Below, in pieces: positions 23,863-31,352 of a DNA stretch of 64,000 nucleotides. The position numbers and the translations under genes were made by a program. Below the pieces are notes generated by a model. The model had not been told where the DNA came from and did not search any database. It saw only the letters and a program-made list of their open reading frames with translations. Position 1 is the stretch's first letter. The number at the start of each line of letters is the position of its first letter. The DNA is from Clostridia bacterium (GTDB taxonomy: Bacteria; Bacillota; Clostridia; Oscillospirales; Acutalibacteraceae): the NCBI GenBank assembly GCA_017430535.1, contig JAFRMR010000003.1, positions 62,001-126,000 on the forward strand, written 5' to 3'.

Positions 23863-25025
23863 TTTGCAAGCTTGCAGATATAGCACTCGCAATCATGCGG
23901 AGCAAGGCTTCTTGACATATAGTCTTTTTTAACTCCGAGAGACTCGCCAGTAAATACATTTTCCATAACAAGACCGTAGCCTGACGCAAAAGGAATGCCT
24001 GCATCTTCAAAATAAAGCTCGGCCTTTCTTTCACACTCATCAAAGTTTGCAAAAAGAACGGCAATTTCATTATCAGAAAGAAGCTTAACAAATGTTTTTG
24101 CTCCGCCTTTTTCAACTGTATATTTCATTTCACCGTTACAGTCTTTCTCTATGCGGCTGTTAGTAATGAAAGCGGGCCTTGCTTCTTCATCCTGGTTAAT
24201 GCGGATAAGCTTTTTGTTTGTGACAAGAGCAAGCGTTTCCTTGCTGAATGTTCTTATATCACCGCCCAGCATAAGCGGAGCAGAATATATGCACCATACG
24301 GCAAACTGTGTTTTATAGTCTGTATCGTTGCATCCTGCAGAACCTACATTGCCTTTGCCGTACATGCCGATTGTAAGCATATCAATATCATTGAAGCAGC
24401 CGGGCGCGGAATAAGCGAGCTTATCAATCTGGCTGAAGAGTATATCGCGCATTGAGGGGAAGGAATCGTTTATATCACCTGTGGAGCGGTACATGTGAGT
24501 TCCTGTTGAGCGTATCCATTTTTCAACATCATCACAGCCCCAGTTGCAGGCGGAGAAAAGAATATCTCTGCCGCAGGCTTTCAGAGCCATGCCCATACGG
24601 CGGTAAAGCAGATCGCCGTGATGGTGAGCAGGCCTGTAACAATAATCATATTTGAGAAAATCGGCGCCGTACTCAGCAAATGTTTCGGCATCAAGAAATT
24701 CGTGATCAAAAGAGCCGGGATAATCAGCGCAGGTGCGTGTTCCGGCGCAGGAATACATACCGAAAAGCAATCCTTTACTGTGAACATAGTCGCTTACCGA
24801 TTTCATCCCGTTGGGGAATTTGATATGATCGGGAATAATCTTTCCGGTAACAGAATCCCTTTCCCTTTCACTCCAGCAATCGTCAATTACAAGATATTTG
24901 TAACCTGCATCAAGCAAACCGGTATCTACCATGGCATCGGCAGTTTCTTTTATAACCGATTCGTTTATATTTTCACCGAAAGTATTCCAGGTATTAAACC
25001 CCATTGGCGGCTTATTAACAATCAT
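23859..25025 (-). CDS. Alpha-galactosidase, GH27
   Basis: A GH27 glycosidase of 388 residues that removes terminal alpha-galactose, for example from raffinose-family sugars or galactomannan fragments. Seen: the family start PPMGFNTWN (residues 6-14), IDDCW (48-51), the nucleophile Asp127 in FLKYDYC, the acid/base Asp184 in RSTGDI, and a C-terminal beta-sandwich from about 290. There is no signal peptide, so it works inside the cell on imported oligosaccharides. The start is ATG 25025, eight bases after AAGGAGG. It heads a seven-gene operon whose promoter overlaps a palindromic operator candidate. An alpha-N-acetylgalactosaminidase activity is possible but less likely from the NWG/GD context. 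Confidence 0.92.
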   Translation of the reverse strand: MIVNKPPMGFNTWNTFGENINESVIKETADAMVDTGLLDAGYKYLVIDDCWSERERDSVTGKIIPDHIKFPNGMKSVSDYVHSKGLLFGMYSCAGTRTCADYPGSFDHEFLDAETFAEYGADFLKYDYCYRPAHHHGDLLYRRMGMALKACGRDILFSACNWGCDDVEKWIRSTGTHMYRSTGDINDSFPSMRDILFSQIDKLAYSAPGCFNDIDMLTIGMYGKGNVGSAGCNDTDYKTQFAVWCIYSAPLMLGGDIRTFSKETLALVTNKKLIRINQDEEARPAFITNSRIEKDCNGEMKYTVEKGGAKTFVKLLSDNEIAVLFANFDECERKAELYFEDAGIPFASGYGLVMENVFTGESLGVKKDYMSRSLAPHDCECYICKLAK

Positions 25026-25047
25026 ATACATTTCCTCCTTATTTTAT

Positions 25048-25063
25048 TGTTAAAATTTTAACA
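25048..25063. promoter_or_regulatory. Operator-like perfect palindrome at the aga promoter
   Basis: A 16-bp perfect palindrome TGTTAAAATTTTAACA. It covers the -10 box of the aga promoter. The same half-site recurs at 25111-25118 and in an inverted pair at 25138-25160. A repressor controlling both divergent genes is the simple reading; the regulator is not encoded next to it. Confidence 0.6.
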
Positions 25064-25083
25064 GATTACAGTTGATTATTCAA
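25055..25083 (-). promoter_or_regulatory. Promoter of the aga-upp operon
   Basis: Minus-strand TTGAAT (25078-25083) and TAAAAT (25055-25060) with a 17-base spacer, plus a TG one base before the -10 box. The -10 lies inside the palindrome. Confidence 0.65.
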
Positions 25084-25132
25084 GATAATTTTAAGCATTC
25101 CTACAATGAATTTTAACATTTTAATTTGTTTA

Positions 25133-25161
25133 TTTACTTTTAACATTCTATTTGTTAAAAT
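25133..25161 (+). promoter_or_regulatory. Promoter of the E2-like gene, overlapped by an inverted repeat
   Basis: TTTACT (25133-25138) and TAAAAT (25156-25161) with a 17-base spacer. The inverted repeat TTTTAACA-N7-TGTTAAAA (25138-25160) spans from the end of the -35 to the -10 box, a position expected for a repressor site. Confidence 0.6.
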
Positions 25162-25186
25162 ATGCAAAATTGCAAAAGGGAGAATA

Positions 25187-26104
25187 ATGATGATAGAGCG
25201 TAAAACAACCTGGCTCGGTATACAGCGCAAGATAATTGCAAACATGACTTCAGAAAGCTGGAAAACCGTTCCCCATATAGGCTACAGTTATGAACCCGAA
25301 GTAACAAAATTTATGGCTGCAGTAAAGGAACTTAATAATTCCGGCAAGCATTCATCTAAAATTACAATAAATACCATTATGCTTAAAGCAATTGCCGAAG
25401 GGCTCAAAGCGGCTCCGGAGCTTAACGCCAATATACACTTTGACGCTAAGCGCGTTAAAGGATATATTACCGAATATGAAGATATCCACGCCTCTATGAC
25501 CTGGGTGCTGCCCAATAACGAAATGATGACTATTAACCTGCACGATATAGGCAGCAAAACTCTTGCGGAGCTTAATGATTATATCAACGACACCGCAAGA
25601 AAAATCGGCAACACAAACCTTGATGAGGTTATGTACTCTATTTCCTTTGATGATACAATCAGAGAACTGAAAAAAGGAAAAATATTCAAGGCCGCTAACA
25701 GACTTATAGGAGCAAAACTGGGCAAGCATAAAATCACTACCCTTAAAGGCCGGGAAAAGAAAGATTATTACGCAATACCCGAAACAGACAGGCTGACTAA
25801 AGAAGATATAAGGCAAGGTACAGTCTGCATTTCAAATATCGGCTCAACCACAAGAGGCATAAGAGGCAGATGCACAATGCTTGCAATCATTCCCCCGGAA
25901 GTATTTGTTATTTGCATGAGTTCCGTTCAGAAAACTCCGGTTGTAATTACCGATGAAAACGGTGAGGATAAAATTGTACCCGGAAATATCATGCCTATGG
26001 AAATGGTATTTGACCACAGGGCACTTGATTTCGGCAAACTGATTCCGTTCATTAAGAGAATGGAAGAAATATTTGATAATCCTCAGGAAATATTCAGCTG
26101 GTAA
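25187..26104 (+). CDS. Stand-alone 2-oxoacid dehydrogenase E2-type acyltransferase domain
   Basis: A 305-residue protein that matches only the catalytic acyltransferase domain of E2 subunits. The lipoyl domain and the peripheral subunit-binding domain, normally N-terminal, are absent, and no E1 or E3 gene is nearby. Seen: RKIIANMTSESWKTVPH at the N terminus like the E2 core start, TINTIMLKAIAEGLKAAPELNAN in the middle, and the active-site segment FDHRALDFGK at the C terminus, where His is kept but the DG after it is replaced by DF. It could act on a different acyl carrier such as CoA, as chloramphenicol acetyltransferase does with the same fold. The start is ATG 25187 or 25190 after AAAGGGAG. 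Confidence 0.75.
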   Translation: MMIERKTTWLGIQRKIIANMTSESWKTVPHIGYSYEPEVTKFMAAVKELNNSGKHSSKITINTIMLKAIAEGLKAAPELNANIHFDAKRVKGYITEYEDIHASMTWVLPNNEMMTINLHDIGSKTLAELNDYINDTARKIGNTNLDEVMYSISFDDTIRELKKGKIFKAANRLIGAKLGKHKITTLKGREKKDYYAIPETDRLTKEDIRQGTVCISNIGSTTRGIRGRCTMLAIIPPEVFVICMSSVQKTPVVITDENGEDKIVPGNIMPMEMVFDHRALDFGKLIPFIKRMEEIFDNPQEIFSW

Positions 26105-26124
26105 ACAATTTTTCAATTAATTGA

Positions 26125-26152
26125 TTGACAAAACCGAAATATTGTGTATAAT
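26125..26152 (+). promoter_or_regulatory. Sigma-A promoter of tRNA-Gln
   Basis: Consensus TTGACA (26125-26130) and TATAAT (26147-26152) with a 16-base spacer, 24 bases before the tRNA. Confidence 0.85.
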
Positions 26153-26176
26153 GTTTGCTTGTAAGTAAACATTCGT

Positions 26177-26250
26177 TGGGGAATAGTGTAACGGTAGCAC
26201 GACAGACTCTGACTCTGTTTGTTGGGGTTCGAATCCCTATTCCCCAGCCA
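26177..26250 (+). tRNA. tRNA-Gln (CUG)
   Basis: A 74-nt cloverleaf with encoded CCA: acceptor TGGGGAA / TTCCCCA with discriminator G, anticodon arm ACAGA-CTCTGAC-TCTGT giving CUG, and T-arm GGGGTTCGAATCCC. It is followed directly by its own terminator. Confidence 0.96.
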
Positions 26251-26256
26251 ATAAAA

Positions 26257-26289
26257 AATACACCTGCTTATTTGCAGGTGTATTTTTTT
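26257..26289 (+). terminator. Terminator after tRNA-Gln
   Basis: Stem ACACCTGC / GCAGGTGT around 26260-26281 with a short loop, then ATTTTTTT. A textbook intrinsic terminator. Confidence 0.9.
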
Positions 26290-26322
26290 GCAGCGAAAGC
26301 CATAACAGAATTACAAATATTA

Positions 26323-26351
26323 TTGAAGTAAATGATAATAATTGATATAAT
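26323..26351 (+). promoter_or_regulatory. Sigma-A promoter of the MBL-fold gene
   Basis: TTGAAG (26323-26328) and TATAAT (26346-26351) with a 17-base spacer, 44 bases before the ATG. Confidence 0.75.
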
Positions 26352-26395
26352 CTATAAAACAACTACATAAATGAAAATATTTAGGGAGTATAATT

Positions 26396-27361
26396 ATGAA
26401 TAACAGTTTTTCTTTCTTGTTCAAAACATTTTCTGAGCTGATTGCGCTAATTGTTCTGCTGTTTCCCGCGCTGCAGAAAGCACCTGATACCCTATCATCC
26501 CCTGACAGAATCCATTTTCTTAAAGTTGGGTCCGGAGACGCAATCCTGCTTGAGAGCGGCGGCCGCTTTGCTATGGTAGATGCCGGCGAAGATTCCGATA
26601 ATCCCCGCGGATTTGAAAACCTTGCGTTCAGCGGTCACGAAAAAGAAGTGCTTGAATACCTTAAAGCTCATGCTGCAGGTAAAGACGGAAAAGTTCATCT
26701 TGACTTTGTGCTGGGCACTCACGCTCATTCTGACCATATAGGCGGATTTGATACAGTTATACTTGACCCTGATGTAGTTATTGACCGGGCATATCTTAAA
26801 GTATATGACAGCAGCAAAATAAATGACAGCGAAATTACAGAATGGGATAATCAGGAAGTTTACGACCAAATGGTAAATGCGCTTAACAAAAGAAATGTAC
26901 CTATTATATCAAAGCCGGACGGCACATCCTTTACATTTGGAAACTTTACAGTTACGCTTTTTAATACAGATGACCCGGTCAACACAGAAAAAGTAGGCGA
27001 AAACGATCAGTCTCTGGGTGTGCTTCTTGAAAAATGCGGCACCAGAATATTCCTTGCAGGCGATATGGATGACTATACCGGGGACGAAACACGACTAGCG
27101 CCCGAAATCGGCAAGGTGAACCTGTTAAAGCTGGGTCATCACGGATATAACGGCTCAACCACAGAAGGTTTTATAGAAACTCTGCGCCCCGATGCATGCA
27201 TTGTAACAAACAACAGGAACTTCAGCCTTCTTGAAAAATTTGCAATGATTATCAAAACCTGCTGCCATAAAAACATTTATGTTACAGGAATAGAAAACGG
27301 AGTACTGGCAGTTATAGGAGAGGGCGGAGAAATATCTTATTACGGTAAGATACAAAAGTAA
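26396..27361 (+). CDS. Exported or membrane-anchored MBL-fold hydrolase (ComEC C-domain-like)
   Basis: A 321-residue metallo-beta-lactamase-fold protein. Residues 8-26 are hydrophobic and may act as a signal peptide or anchor. Seen: THAHSDHIGG (108-117) with the metal ligands His109, His111, Asp113 and His114, an AGDMDD strand with the bridging Asp near 225, and GHHGYNGS near 246. The sequence resembles the C-terminal nuclease-like domain of ComEC/Rec2, where GHHG is also found, but lacks the ComEC channel. It may cut nucleic acid or another phosphodiester outside the membrane; the substrate is unknown. It is a single gene with its own promoter. Confidence 0.8.
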   Translation: MNNSFSFLFKTFSELIALIVLLFPALQKAPDTLSSPDRIHFLKVGSGDAILLESGGRFAMVDAGEDSDNPRGFENLAFSGHEKEVLEYLKAHAAGKDGKVHLDFVLGTHAHSDHIGGFDTVILDPDVVIDRAYLKVYDSSKINDSEITEWDNQEVYDQMVNALNKRNVPIISKPDGTSFTFGNFTVTLFNTDDPVNTEKVGENDQSLGVLLEKCGTRIFLAGDMDDYTGDETRLAPEIGKVNLLKLGHHGYNGSTTEGFIETLRPDACIVTNNRNFSLLEKFAMIIKTCCHKNIYVTGIENGVLAVIGEGGEISYYGKIQK

Positions 27362-27391
27362 AACAGAATTCAGCTTTTCCCTAAAATATTA

Positions 27392-27420
27392 TTGACCTTT
27401 ATTTGATTTTGTGATAGAAT
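27392..27420 (+). promoter_or_regulatory. Promoter of tRNA-Val
   Basis: TTGACC (27392-27397) and TAGAAT (27415-27420) with a 17-base spacer, 12 bases before the tRNA. Confidence 0.75.
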
Positions 27421-27432
27421 CAACGAGGTTTC

Positions 27433-27509
27433 GGAGGCGTAGCTCAGCTGGTCAGAGTGCCTGCTTCACACGCAGGAGGTCCACGGTTCGAGCCCGTGCG
27501 TCTCCACCA
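27433..27509 (+). tRNA. tRNA-Val (CAC)
   Basis: A 77-nt cloverleaf with encoded CCA: acceptor GGAGGCG / CGTCTCC, D-arm AGCTCAGCTGGTCAGAGT, anticodon arm CCTGC-TTCACAC-GCAGG giving CAC, and T-arm CACGGTTCGAGCCCGTG. Confidence 0.97.
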
Positions 27510-27540
27510 AAAAGCACTGCAAATGCAGTGCTTTTTCCTT
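27510..27540. terminator. Bidirectional terminator after tRNA-Val
   Basis: Stem GCACTGC / GCAGTGC (27514-27531) with AAAAA on one side and TTTTT on the other, serving tRNA-Val and the converging ydcF-like gene. Confidence 0.9.
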
Positions 27541-28151
27541 TATTTGAAAGTTTTTTTGATTTTCTTTATGAGCAATTCATAAGCCACAAAATACTCTCTT
27601 ATAAGTCTTTTAATGTTAACTCCGGAATCTTTTGCAGTTACTCTGCCTATACTTTTATAACCGCACATTACGGCAATAACAGATGCTCTGTGTATATGGT
27701 AACTGCTTGAAAGAAATGCGATTTTCGGATTACTATCTCCCCTGTCTTCAATTAACTCAGCCGCGTTTTCAAAATTCTCAAAGGTTGTTGTTGATTTATC
27801 CTCGAGCATTATACGACCGGGATCAATACCCTGCGCTGTCAGATAATCGGCAATAATTCCCGCTTCGCTCTTTTTCTGCTCTTTTCTGAAACATCCACCG
27901 CAGGGAATTGCTACAGTATGCGGATGATTATTAAGATATTCCGCAGCGGTTATCATCCGTTCCTTCAGCTGCGGCGACGGAGTATCAGCTCCTATAACAT
28001 TGCCGCCAAGAATAAGCAGATAATCACAATTATCACAGTATTTTCTGCCGGCATCTTTAAGAACAAAAGGTATATATATTGCCGCCGAGGTTACGAGAAT
28101 ACCGGAAAGCGAGCCCAAAAAAGCAGTACTGTATTTAATAATTTTATTCAT
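27540..28151 (-). CDS. YdcF-family (DUF218) membrane-anchored protein
   Basis: A 203-residue protein with one N-terminal membrane span (about 9-30) and a DUF218 domain. Seen: YLLILGGNVIGADTPSP (about 44-60), RMITAAEYL, AIPCGGC, the E-A-G/S-T-T-T-F-E-N segment (about 116-124), and FLSSSYHIHRA (about 145-155). Relatives such as SanA and YdcF have roles in envelope barrier function or cyclic-phospholipid (ElyC) metabolism, but most are uncharacterised. The ATG follows GGGTGAAGAATCA. It ends inside the tRNA-Val terminator. Confidence 0.88.
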   Translation of the reverse strand: MNKIIKYSTAFLGSLSGILVTSAAIYIPFVLKDAGRKYCDNCDYLLILGGNVIGADTPSPQLKERMITAAEYLNNHPHTVAIPCGGCFRKEQKKSEAGIIADYLTAQGIDPGRIMLEDKSTTTFENFENAAELIEDRGDSNPKIAFLSSSYHIHRASVIAVMCGYKSIGRVTAKDSGVNIKRLIREYFVAYELLIKKIKKTFK

Positions 28152-28239
28152 TGATTCTTCACCCGGTTAAACTATATCACCGTGAATAATAATATGTCAA
28201 GAAATGAAAAAAGTATGCCGGTTTATGGTATATATACGC

Positions 28240-28268
28240 TTGAAATAGAGTATATAATGTGATAATAT
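28240..28268 (+). promoter_or_regulatory. Putative promoter of the GH20/symporter pair
   Basis: TTGAAA (28240-28245) and TAATAT (28263-28268) with a 17-base spacer, 31 bases before the GTG start. Confidence 0.55.
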
Positions 28269-28299
28269 ATTAAAAATAAAATTAAGAGGTTATTCTGCC

Positions 28300-29739
28300 G
28301 TGAATATTCCGCTTATACCGTTGCCTCAGAAGATAAAATATATAAACGGCGAAAGTGTTATAAACCAAAACGCCGGGTATAATTTCAGCCTGAATCCGGA
28401 TATTCCGGAATCGGGCTACAATCTTATTATCAGCAACAATACTGTTTTAATTGAATACGGCGATGAACAGGGCAGATTTTATGCTCAGAAAACTTTGGAC
28501 CAGATTAAAGCAATAAACGGCGGAAAATGCAGCAACCTTGAAATAAAAGATTGGCCTCTGATGAAACACAGAGGATTTATGATTGACTGCGCAAGGCACT
28601 TTTTTACTGTTGAGGAGCTTAAAGTTCTCATAGATTTTGCCGCAGGCATCAAACTCAATGTATTTCACTGGCATCTGACCGATGATCAGGGCTGGAGGAT
28701 ACCTATAAAAAGTCATCCCCTTCTTTGTGAAATCGGCAGCAAAAGAAAAACCTCAAATTTCGGCTCGTTTGATGAAAAATCCGAATATTGCTACTGCTAC
28801 ACCGAAAAAGAAATTAAAGATATAATTGATTATTGCAAAGAAAGATTTATTGAGGTTATACCCGAAATTGATATGCCCGGCCACACTTCAAGCATACTTG
28901 CTGCTTATCCCAATCTCGGATGCAGAGATGAAAAGTATGAAGTAAAAACCAAAGAAGGTATTTTTGAAACCGTTTTATGCCTGGGTAACCCGGATACAAA
29001 ACCTTTTATTCAGGATATCCTTGATGAAATATGTGATTTGTTCCCCGGAAAATATATACACATAGGCGGTGATGAAACACCGCGAACAAGATGGAAAGAA
29101 TGCCCGAAATGCAGAGAAAAGATTAAAGAATATAATACAGATGATATTGAAAAACTGCAGAGCTTTTTTATGCAGGAAATTGCAGAATATCTTAAAGAAA
29201 AAGGCAAAACAGCAATCGCCTGGAACGAAAGCTTAAAAGGAGATATTCTGAAACCCGGTCAGATTATTATTCAGCACTGGCTTGACAGCAAAAAAACGGG
29301 ATTTGATTTTGCAAACAAAGGCGGCACTATAATCAACAGTGATTTTTACCACTATTATCTGGATTATCCCTATGGTATGACACCTGTTAAAAAAACATAT
29401 AATTACCGGCCTTTATCAAAAATTAAAAACCCTGATTCTCTTCTCGGCATAGAGGCAAATCTATGGACTGAATATATCCAGGATTTCAGCGGAATATGCC
29501 AGAAGCTTTTCCCAAGAATATGTGCAGCAGCGGAAACTGCCTGGACTGCCCCTGCCAATAAAAACTATAAAGATTTTGTTGCAAGGCACGAAGAATTAAG
29601 ATGTTATTTTGAATCCAAAGGAATAAGTATAATACCTTTGAACCAATGGCAGATGCCGCCGATTCAAAGGCTTGCGGATATTTTAAAGTTCTTTAAAGGA
29701 TCAATTTCCAGTTTTGTTTTTCCGGACAAAAACAACTGA
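28300..29739 (+). CDS. Beta-N-acetylhexosaminidase, GH20
   Basis: A GH20 enzyme of 479 residues that releases terminal GlcNAc or GalNAc by substrate-assisted catalysis. Seen: a short N-terminal GH20b-type domain (1-85), then the barrel with RGFMIDCARHFF (91-102), FHWHLTDDQGWRIPIK (122-137), IPEIDMPGH (187-195), the catalytic pair Asp258-Glu259 in HIGGDETPRTRW, and WTEYIQ near the C terminus. It has no signal peptide, so it is intracellular. It starts at GTG 28300 after AAGAGGT. The symporter gene begins 14 bases later, which points to uptake of a small hexosaminide from mucin, chitin or peptidoglycan and cleavage inside the cell. Confidence 0.92.
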   Translation: MNIPLIPLPQKIKYINGESVINQNAGYNFSLNPDIPESGYNLIISNNTVLIEYGDEQGRFYAQKTLDQIKAINGGKCSNLEIKDWPLMKHRGFMIDCARHFFTVEELKVLIDFAAGIKLNVFHWHLTDDQGWRIPIKSHPLLCEIGSKRKTSNFGSFDEKSEYCYCYTEKEIKDIIDYCKERFIEVIPEIDMPGHTSSILAAYPNLGCRDEKYEVKTKEGIFETVLCLGNPDTKPFIQDILDEICDLFPGKYIHIGGDETPRTRWKECPKCREKIKEYNTDDIEKLQSFFMQEIAEYLKEKGKTAIAWNESLKGDILKPGQIIIQHWLDSKKTGFDFANKGGTIINSDFYHYYLDYPYGMTPVKKTYNYRPLSKIKNPDSLLGIEANLWTEYIQDFSGICQKLFPRICAAAETAWTAPANKNYKDFVARHEELRCYFESKGISIIPLNQWQMPPIQRLADILKFFKGSISSFVFPDKNN

Positions 29740-29753
29740 AACGGAGTGAAAAT

Positions 29754-31337
29754 ATGGGTTTAGGTGCTAAAATTAAAGATGCCTGCGGTATAGAAGGCAA
29801 AACAACCAAATATATCAGACCTATGGTAAACTATACCTGCGCCAATATTACAATAGGCGGCGCAGGCTATCCTCTTGGCCAGTTTCATCAGCAGTTCCTT
29901 GCTTATGTTGAGGGTATGTCAACAGGTATGGCCGGGCGTATCACCCTTATTTCAGGCCTTTGGGATGCAATAAGCGACCCTGTAATGGGAATACTTACCG
30001 ACAGAACCAAATCAAAAATGGGCAGGCACAGGCCTTATCTGCTTATAAGCGCCCTGCCTTTTGCCGTTGCGTATCTGTTTAAATGGACTTCCTTCGGTAT
30101 TTCGGCTCAGGGAAATGCTTCAAAAACCTGGCTTTGGTATCTTTTTGCTTCGCTCCTCTACTGTACTTTTATGACAATAATGAGCATTCCCCATACCGCT
30201 ATGCTCCCGACAGTTGCACCCGGATATTTTGAAAGAACTCAGTACAAAATTGTTGAATATGCAATGAACTCCGTTGGGCAGGTTTCGTCCTATGTATTCA
30301 CGGCACTTGTGCTCAGCAGTTTTAATGTAAAAACCGCTCTTACGGCTTTGCCTACGCCATCCGCGGATGACAGAAGCAAATATGCTCTTGTAGGCATTGT
30401 GCTTGCCGTCTGGTTCCTGTGGTCCCCTATAGTCTGCTTTTTCAAAACCAAAGAACCTTCTTCGGCTAATCAGATAAACGAGCCCATAGATTTCAAATTT
30501 CTGCTGCGTGAATATACAAGCGTATTCTCATCAAGAGCATTCCGCCAGTATTTTATAATCTCTCTCTTTTTCTCCATGAGCAGATATTTCTGCTCCTATG
30601 CCGACCAGTATTTTATGGTAAGCGTTACGGATACATACAATATTTTTATATCAATGAATATTATTTCCGGCATTGCGGAGTTTTCAGGTTCGCCCGTAAA
30701 CTATTTCATAACAAGATACAAAGGCAAAACCGCCTGCGGCAAAATACTCGGGCCCCTTATGGTTATCGGGATTGCCGCAAACGGGTTCCTGACTTACGAA
30801 ACGCCTCAGGTAATAAAGTATGCTGTAATTATACTTTCATCAATCTGCTACAATTTCGGATTCAGCGGGCCCGGATTTGTTGCCGAGAATATACAGCCGG
30901 ATATTACCGATGTTGATGAACTTATCACCGGCCGAAGGCGTGAGGGCGTTATTTCAACCTTCAAAACATTTTTCAGCAAAACAATCAGCTCGCTTATGGG
31001 CTTTGCCGTCGGCACTGCCCTTGAGTGGTTCGGATATGATCCTGCTGTCAAACATCCTACGCTTCAATCGAAACGCACCACATTCGGCTTAAGGCTGAAT
31101 TATGCCGTTATACCGGCAATACTTGCTTTCTTTTGCGTTCTTTCCGTATTCAGATATAAAATGACTAAATACGACCACGAAACCATAAAGAGAATTATAA
31201 AAGAAAAACACGAAACCGGCGAATGCGATATAACGGAAAACGATAAGAAGAGAATTGAACAGATTGCCGGACATAATTGGGAAGATATGTGGATAGGCCG
31301 GCCTGAAGTAAACGGAAAGATTGACGATATTATTTAA
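29754..31337 (+). CDS. GPH-type glycoside-cation symporter (MFS)
   Basis: A 527-residue membrane protein with about 12 spans. The N-terminal part has GLWDAISDPVMGILTDRTKSKMGRHRPYLL split over residues about 66-95, the signature of the glycoside-pentoside-hexuronide family in which the Asp residues bind the co-transported cation. Long loops and a charged C-terminal tail of about 55 residues follow. The gene lies 14 bases after the GH20 gene with GGAGTGAAAAT before the ATG, so it probably imports the GH20 substrate. Family members move melibiose, lactose, xylosides or glucuronides; the exact sugar here is inferred only from the neighbour. Confidence 0.88.
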   Translation: MGLGAKIKDACGIEGKTTKYIRPMVNYTCANITIGGAGYPLGQFHQQFLAYVEGMSTGMAGRITLISGLWDAISDPVMGILTDRTKSKMGRHRPYLLISALPFAVAYLFKWTSFGISAQGNASKTWLWYLFASLLYCTFMTIMSIPHTAMLPTVAPGYFERTQYKIVEYAMNSVGQVSSYVFTALVLSSFNVKTALTALPTPSADDRSKYALVGIVLAVWFLWSPIVCFFKTKEPSSANQINEPIDFKFLLREYTSVFSSRAFRQYFIISLFFSMSRYFCSYADQYFMVSVTDTYNIFISMNIISGIAEFSGSPVNYFITRYKGKTACGKILGPLMVIGIAANGFLTYETPQVIKYAVIILSSICYNFGFSGPGFVAENIQPDITDVDELITGRRREGVISTFKTFFSKTISSLMGFAVGTALEWFGYDPAVKHPTLQSKRTTFGLRLNYAVIPAILAFFCVLSVFRYKMTKYDHETIKRIIKEKHETGECDITENDKKRIEQIAGHNWEDMWIGRPEVNGKIDDII

Positions 31338-31352
31338 CGAGAGGTATTCACC

